From NCBI RefSeq assembly GCF_964340395.1, contig NC_135562.1, positions 13,499,043-13,563,042 on the forward strand: 64,000 nucleotides of DNA. Direction: 5' to 3'. The translations under genes and the position numbers were made by a program. Origin of the DNA: Glandiceps talaboti. Its lineage: Eukaryota; Hemichordata; Enteropneusta; Spengelidae. Below the pieces are notes generated by a model. The model did not search any database. It saw nothing but the letters and a program-made list of their open reading frames with translations, and was not told the origin of the DNA. Below, in pieces: positions 57,464-64,000 of this stretch (the first letter of the stretch is position 1; every line of letters starts with the position of its first letter).

Positions 57464-57879
57464 AGCCCACCTAGCGTTAATAGGTGGTATACATACCGAT
57501 ATATCTAGTAAGTTTTATTTTTTTCAGGGTGTAATTAATCTTGTTTCCCTGATAATAGACACTTATGTTTACACGTTTGATACTTAGGAAATATTTAGTT
57601 TTTTGTCAACATCAATCTTTTAATTTGTAGTTTGTAGTTTCAATCAATGTCTGACGAATATACAGATGTTTAAAATGTAGGGGTAACTTTAGAAAGCTTA
57701 AAACTCATCAAACTGTGAGAGTTTCTAAAACTTTGGTACTGTTCTTGTACTCGACACATAATATCATACCTGTTTAACTTAGCCACCATCCAATGAAACG
57801 TTTGTTTTATATTTACTTTTCTTTTATCATATTATTCATTGTTTCCATCTATTGTTGATTATTTGTTTGTATTTTCCGG

Positions 57880-57965
57880 TGGAATAAAATTCAATTTAAT
57901 TCAATTCAATTGTGTTCGAATCAATTCAATTCAATTCAATGTAATTCAATTTAATTCATTTTATT
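57880..57965 (+). repeat. (ATTCA)n tract following AATAAA, LINE-like 3' tail
   Basis: GGAATAAAATTCAATTTAAT followed by repeated AATTC/ATTCA units resembles the short tandem tail of a non-LTR retrotransposon. The body upstream (about 57560-57880) was not recognised. Confidence 0.4.
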
Positions 57966-57968
57966 GAA

Positions 57969-58244
57969 ATGGGTCCTGAGTTAATATTTGATATGCACAT
58001 ACACGTGAAAGAATTCTATAGCCTTCGTGTTACAGATATACGTATTGTCGTCGGGGTCGGAAATTCCGCCAGTTTGACGCTGCGAGAAGAGTGTATAAAC
58101 TGTGGGTTCAACATTCTGACTAGAGGCTATTATACCACCAGTCCTGTAGTGTTTAGTTTAAGATTTAATACTCTTAATTTGCAAGATAAAGGAGGAAACT
58201 ATGTTGTTCCTGCCCTTAGATTAGAACATTCTCTCCTACTATAA
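57969..58244 (+). other. Unrecognised 91-codon open frame
   Basis: Open from an ATG to a stop with mixed composition that is not low complexity. It follows directly on the (ATTCA)n tract, so it could be part of a decayed transposable element. No family recognised; may be noncoding. Confidence 0.15.
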
Positions 58245-59298
58245 TAGTATTGACATAGATTTACAAGGATCTCCGAGTCAAGGTGTCTGCACTAAGTTTT
58301 CAGCCTATAGGCTATATGGTTAAACCAGCAACGCCTCTTTGAAGGTATGCTACTCCAGAGATGACATTGGGCCAATTTCTAAATTTGCCTGTGAATGCTA
58401 CAGTGAAGACATTCGATTCGGCGACTCATGATATCACCAAAGATGGTGTCTATGACAGCTAGAGGTCATTCATGACAAGATATAGCGGATGTGAATAACT
58501 GCACAGTATTAACCTATCCACACGTTGAAGGTACAAAACTACGTTGTATAACGTGCGTAAACAATTGTTTTCTGCATGAACTTTTCTCTGGAGATGATTA
58601 ATGAAAAGAATAGGCTAAGATAAAAAGTGCGCAGGAAGCATTATTTTTTGCCCCCCCCCCTCCCTCCTCCCCGTCCTCCTTCCCCTATCTCGCTTTTATT
58701 AGATGTTCCAATCACAGATTTGGATTTTATCCTGAGAAGCCGAAAATTTTAATTATAATGACATTCAGCCGTTAATAAAGGCCGTGGGCTATTTGAAGAA
58801 TGGGGCGTGAAGGTATTCATTATTTGTTGTACATCATGGTGCTCCCAATTTTCAATGAGAATGAAACTTTACAAATGGTAGCAGTGGGTAATTACAAGCA
58901 TTGTTCTCGCGTTTCTTCAAGCATGGTATGTCCATGTTTGTTTAAGAGTTGAAGTAGTTGTTATCACAGACAAGTAAGAATTGTAATCTGTTAAGATATT
59001 GAAACATTTATCTGGTGTTAACGCGCTCTAAGTATATCGATCACAACATTGGATTTCATATATTTGTAATCCGTGAAGAAACAACAAGAGTATGATATGC
59101 AAATTAGTAAACTGTGATAGAAAATGTATTGCCACGTGCTGACGATAACTGACGAACGATATCGCTGTATGCAAATGAGAATAAAATCTCCTTATATGGC
59201 ATATCGCCGTTCCTGTTAGATACACATACAAACTATAATTATGAATAATAGGATGAAAATACACTTCAAAGACATTTTGGCAAATTATCTATTCACAC

Positions 59299-59301
59299 GC
59301 A

Positions 59302-59334
<33 letters not shown>
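59299..59334. repeat. (CA)n microsatellite
   Basis: Pure CA run. Confidence 0.95.
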
Positions 59335-59337
<3 letters not shown>

Positions 59338-60004
59338 GAGAAAAAAGATGGTTTCTAGGAAAGCATTTGTTTTTAGTAATCCATCTGATCGAGAACAATA
59401 TTTTCTCCGGAAAATAACTACATGTTCGTTAATTTATTGCATGGCGGAGAGGGAAGGGTCAGTGGCCCAAGTGCATGCATAAGCTTATATGTATGATTAC
59501 TTTCCATCTGTGGGACGGAATGATGCTAGACAAATCAAAATCACGTCGAAATAGCTTTCACACAATTCTTTGTTGGGGTAGAAATAACACACTTCTACGG
59601 AAATCACGACATAGGCAACCTTCGACTATAAGAAAGCACTGCCACAGGGAACAATTACAAGTATAAAAATAAATAATACAATGGGTTCTCTTAGCAATAC
59701 GAACCGCCATGTCAACTCTCGGGAGTAAAAATGACGACACTTTTTGACCAACAATTTTAACATTAATAATTTTCTCTAATGTTTTCCACCCCACGGATAA
59801 TCTTTAAAGTTCTACAGCATTATAGCAATACTATAGTAGATTCGATAACCGCAAAGAATTATATAACTTGAAGGTTCCTTTAAATGAACCCACGTGACAG
59901 TTACGTAGTACAATGTATGTATGTGACATCTAGCCATGGACGTATACCTCTTAAGTACATTCATGATCAATTCAACCTGACGATTTGGACTATGTTGATA
60001 TACT

Positions 60005-60128
60005 ATGGGGGGGGGGGGGGGCAAAAGGCCGGGGGGGGGGGGGGCAAGATGACCAGGGGGCAACGAACTGGGGGATGGCAACATGCTGGGGGAGGGGGGG
60101 GGCACGGTCCGGCCCGGGGGGTGGGGGT
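60005..60128. repeat. G-run-rich tract
   Basis: Multiple runs of 7-14 G on the plus strand; potential G-quadruplex. Confidence 0.9.
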
Positions 60129-60769
60129 GGCAACATGCCTTTGATTATGTGGATAAAGTTACCTTGAAGTCAAGATGGTGTGATCGCTAAATCGGGTCAA
60201 ATGTGTGACCATTTGAGGACTCGAAATCTTGCTATCACTGAGAAGCGCCACCCCACTGTGAGTGTAATCAATATCATATCAACTGACAATCCTATAGTTT
60301 TTGGTTGTGGCTATCATAGTTTGCCGATAACTAGATGTCCGCAGTAGTCTTGACTACAACCTTGGTAAACGTGCGACTCGTAACTTGGTATTCACTATTT
60401 ACATGTATAAAATGGACTAATGAATACACGATATACATATGGCATTCGACTGGCAGTGAGCTTTTTTTAAAAATGGTCTATGAGAAATGTAGAATGAAAC
60501 TTATGTCATTCTTTGAAAGGATTCAACGAAAATGGTGAATTCATGTCTGTCAAGTACACTGTAATCAATATACTTCATAGTGAGATCGCGATTGAGACCT
60601 CCACAACACTGATAGTGATACACTCAGTGTCAGACACGCGTACGTCCTTGCAGTCATGAAATTATAACCCGTTCCATGTTGGTATTCACTGACACCCGTT
60701 TGACACAATCAGACAGCCCCCCAATAAGAACATGTACATTTTACACTTTAAAGATAGCAAGATCGCCAA

Positions 60770-61015
60770 TTTCTTGCTACATTTTGACTAAATGAATTAA
60801 AATACACGATTTAAACTAGCTAGACGCAGACACGCGGACGCCAATGTTTTGATGTCTGCATTTGATGTCTGCATGGTGGCATAACATAGTTCATTTTAGA
60901 AAAAAGTGTCGCAAGAAAACCATATACATTTAGTCTGAAGTATATTATTTAAATTAATTGTCTCATTGGTGGTTGTATCAAACAGAGTGAGTGAACACTA
61001 ACATGAAGTAACCCT
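60770..61015 (+). repeat. Dispersed repeat (ACACGCGGACGCCA...TGTATCAA.CAGAG), copy 2
   Basis: Related to 24140-24345. A more diverged third copy may span about 30285-30510 (CTACATTTTGTCTAAATGAA at its start, ATTGTATCAAACAC near its end). Confidence 0.6.
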
Positions 61016-61210
61016 AAACCCTTTACTCTCCCTGCGCTATATATTTTGCAGTGTGCTTGTGTTGTCGTTTTTCTTTTCTTTTCCAATAATTCTGACGCCC
61101 ATTAACGAATAGTCAATAATGTATTGCATATATATCTTAATGCAACGCTGTTTTCATGAAATGTTGATTGGTCAATTGATGACAAATTTACTATTAGATC
61201 GTAGTAATGC

Positions 61211-61601
61211 CCCGGGGGCGGTACCAGTGGCCAACTCTGGCAGGGGTGTGTGGCCAGTGCTGGAAACCCCAGGCCCTATTTTAGACCCACATTGACCAAA
61301 AATCAAGACCCCATTTTAGACCATTACTGGTTTCTAAAAGATGAAAGTTTAGACCTAACTACATTTTCCTTAGGAGGCATCATTTTGGGGCAATTAATGG
61401 CAATTACAATTTGGTAATAAGGACAGTGGACCACATTTTAGACCAAGCAAAATAAAAAATAATGGAAAGTGGACCCCATTTTAGACTCTTCAACTCGAAA
61501 AAACACACCCCATTTCAGACCAAAAGAGCTAGAAAATACACCCTAAAGGGCGGCACATATACGTATACTCATATAAGGGGAGTAGCCCGGGATCCCCGGG
61601 G
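61211..61601. mobile_element. 391-bp element with repeated CCATTTTAGACC motif
   Basis: Flanked by GTAATGC on both sides (61204-61210, 61602-61608), with self-complementary CCCGGGGG-type ends. Inside, five variants of CC(A/C)(C/T)ATTT(T/C)AGAC(C/T) recur at irregular spacing. Looks like a short mobile or foldback element; class unknown. Confidence 0.55.
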
Positions 61602-63660
61602 GTAATGCGTCCAGACCGTACCGACGTTTAACACTGCCATATAAAGTTTGTTCTAGACATTTCATTTGCACATTCATCAAAAACAAGGTCTGGTAAGTGA
61701 CAGTGTGTGTGTGTGTGTGTTGACGATAATGGAATAGTTTTCCCTCGAGTAAAGAATCATTCCTCATCAGGAAATAAAATGGTCTAAATGAAACCTTTCA
61801 GTGGTCAATATACGCAAGGCGGAACATGTTCCATAATGGCACCAGTTTTGAACAAAATAGACGGCGAATCTGCATTAGAATTTAAATTCTCGTGAGTACG
61901 ATGTTTACTTAAGAAAGGATGGCTGGCGGACGATGTTTCCACAGGCAACATGAAAGAATAGGTGACACCGCTCGTTACAGCTCCATTAGATGGCCAATCT
62001 CATTGTCCGAATATATAGTGCCTCACAACAATTGCATAACGACGACTTCTGAAAAGAAGGGCTTAACAAAAGCGGATCAATCTATTGCCACTATTCCACG
62101 CTACCGTGAACGCTTTCACTACTACCTCACCACGGTGTCCAAATCGTGGTTTAAACTTTCCAAACAGATCATGTGTATCCGTGAATTATGATGTTAGCGT
62201 TTGACCCTTGACATAACTTGCATAGTCAATGCGGATTAATCATTTCCTACCAAAGCCTAATTACCACTTGGAAGACCACTGGAGTTGAGCAAACAGATTT
62301 AACATCACCGGGTCGGTGAAAATAGAATATAGCTGTATGTCAGCTGCCGCGATGGACATAGTCAGACAGCATGTTTATGATAGGTAAGTACAAACTGTCC
62401 TGATAGCCTCTAGCATTGATATAGTATGAGACACCATAGCATTGCTACTAGTAACATCAGTACAGCATGGTCCATGTCAACAGACTTCGCAATACAAATA
62501 GGGAAATACCAGGTGATTGAATTTACTCTATTATGCACACCAGTGAAGGTCATTCATAGATAGCAAGAAAAGTAAACTTGACAATGGGCGTATATTCTTT
62601 TTTTGTAATATTAACTTGAACTCGACCATGGCTTCTCCAAATAAGTGTACACCGTGATTTGATAACAAGACAGGAGCTATAATTACTGACTCTATCTATC
62701 GAGTAAAGATCCTCTAAAACCATTGTTTTAATGACTTGTCTTGTTTCACTCTGTTAGTCCACATTGTTGTAAAACTAGATCATTAAAGTGTATTTATAAC
62801 TGTGTACTGTTCAAGTCGAACACCTAATCACAAGCATGCTACTAACTTAACGATTGCGCATGCTCACACCTATTTGTGTTCTTTATGGACCAGTAGTCGT
62901 TCCCGCAGGGTAATCGGGGTATAATGTGTGTGTATTTATCGTTTGGATGTTTGGCATAACTGAACAAATATTTTGTAAGGCGTAACACTGCGAGTTTAAA
63001 AGGATCAACCATGGACTATTTCGCATATCTCAACACAGCTCGCCTAACTATACCCATGTACACATGTACTGAGTTCAACTTCCATTTGTACCTGCCAACA
63101 TCGTTAATTGGTGGTCTGAGGAAATATTTTATCTGAACGATATCAAGGCAAGGTTAATGTTTTGTCCATAAATATTATAATATATCTATAAATCAGTGTT
63201 GAATGTATGCTGTTGTGATGTAATATCTAGCTATTAAGATATCATAATGCCATTCTCTCTCCCCACCGTGTTAGATTAGATAAGAGGGTTATCTAGAAGA
63301 TTATACTGGTAAAAATATACTGTATGTCCAAAATAAACACCCACCAACACATACATACATAAACACACAGATAGACAGACAGACAGACAGAGACACATGT
63401 ATACACACACACAATTGGACAGCGCTTTGAGTGCAGTGTGGGAAAGCTCTATATAATATTAGCCTTATTAGTAAAAGTTAATAGTACATTTACATCAGGG
63501 TTAAATTGCTATTATTTTAGCCTCACATCCGGTCATGTGGGTGGTATGTTTGAAAGGTATGAGCAAAAACTCTCCATACGACCTGAATCTAGAATGTTAT
63601 CTCTGGAGTGGTGGGTGGGTGAAAACTATTGAAACATTGACGGGAGCGTATAATGCCAAA

Positions 63661-63743
63661 CAAACAAACCAACCAACCAACCAACCAACCAACCAATCAA
63701 TCAAACAAACAAACAAACAAACAAACAAACAAACAAACAAACA
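63661..63743. repeat. (ACCA)n then (AAAC)n tract
   Basis: Two adjacent tetranucleotide blocks. Confidence 0.95.
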
Positions 63744-63869
63744 ACAACAGTCACATGATGTACTGATGCATGCATTGGGCTATGGGTTGTAAAATTTGCT
63801 TTGAGGTTGGGGTGGGATAGAAAACCATGTTGGTATTCACAGATGCATTCAATACCCCCATGTGATCAA

Positions 63870-63909
63870 AACAACAACAACAACAACAACAACAATAACA
63901 ACAACAACG

Positions 63910-63941
<32 letters not shown>

Positions 63942-63951
63942 CACTACTACC

Positions 63952-64000
<49 letters not shown>
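63870..64000. repeat. (AAC)n and (CTA)n/(CCA)n trinucleotide tract at window end
   Basis: Runs to the last base of the window, so its full length is unknown. Confidence 0.95.

Larger units (their letters stand above)
59885..61203. other. Intergenic region with extreme G-rich tract
   Basis: 60005-60128 is dominated by runs of G up to 14 long, with GGCAACATG and GGGGGCAA repeats, a strong candidate for G-quadruplex structure. The rest holds the dispersed repeat at 60770-61015 and no gene. Confidence 0.5.
61609..64000. other. Right end of window, no gene recognised
   Basis: Short open frames such as 61919-62191 resemble nothing known. Simple repeats at 63370-63390, 63661-63743 and 63870-64000. 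Confidence 0.4.

Noticed and set aside
57036-57587. Long [15 protein letters not shown] frames (also 27511-27941 and 35939-36273)
   Set aside because: They are translations of GTAT/ACAT simple repeats.
61919-62191. 90-codon frame beginning MAGGRCFHRQ
   Set aside because: No recognisable motif or exon context; short frames of this length arise by chance.

Overview
This is animal nuclear DNA: intron-rich, AT-rich, and packed with long microsatellites, foldback elements and decayed LINEs. The only recognisable enzyme is an animal-type glycoside hydrolase family 9 (GH9) cellulase split over ten exons. A marine invertebrate fits best, but the sequence alone does not identify the phylum.

Layout. 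(1) 1-16641 is the right-hand part of a ~17 kb DNA transposon (copy A), whose left end lies about 0.8 kb before the window. (2) 16642-21881 is intergenic, with a decayed reverse-strand LINE fragment and a 754-bp PIF/Harbinger-like element with TTA target duplications. (3) 21918-29397 is the GH9 gene (10 exons, 567 aa). (4) 29398-36516 is intergenic, with foldbacks and microsatellites. (5) 36517-53777 is a complete second copy of the transposon (copy B, 17261 bp): identical 259-bp terminal inverted repeats, CACTA termini and a 3-bp TCG target duplication, inserted into a dispersed repeat whose halves lie on either side. (6) 54370-56328 is a two-exon gene for a Glu-rich 216-aa protein ending in a CaaX box. 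(7) 56329-64000 is intergenic, with a foldback in the presumed 3' UTR, a LINE-like 3' tail, G-rich tracts and simple repeats.

The most interesting signal is the pair of genes. The GH9 protein has no signal peptide. It starts with a 121-residue acidic/charged segment (MTTIE...), has a full-length catalytic domain with the catalytic Asp, His and Glu residues in place, lacks a cysteine pair I expect in secreted animal GH9 enzymes, and ends in CTIL, a CaaX prenylation motif. The gene 25 kb downstream shares the MTTIE start, a 36-nt leader beginning CTGAG, a phase-1 intron after the acidic exon and a last exon ending in CVIL, but has no catalytic domain. GH9 exons 2-9 form a symmetric phase 1-1 cassette of 1284 nt (428 codons). 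This suggests that a cellulase domain was shuffled into (or lost from) a gene for an acidic, prenylated, membrane-tethered protein.

The transposon copies form a second natural experiment. They are nearly identical, yet the 22-nt spacer of a nested 154-bp perfect-arm hairpin element is exactly inverted between them. They also carry several tiny (23-35 bp) palindromic insertions with their own 8-bp target duplications; one of these interrupts a LINE reading frame precisely.
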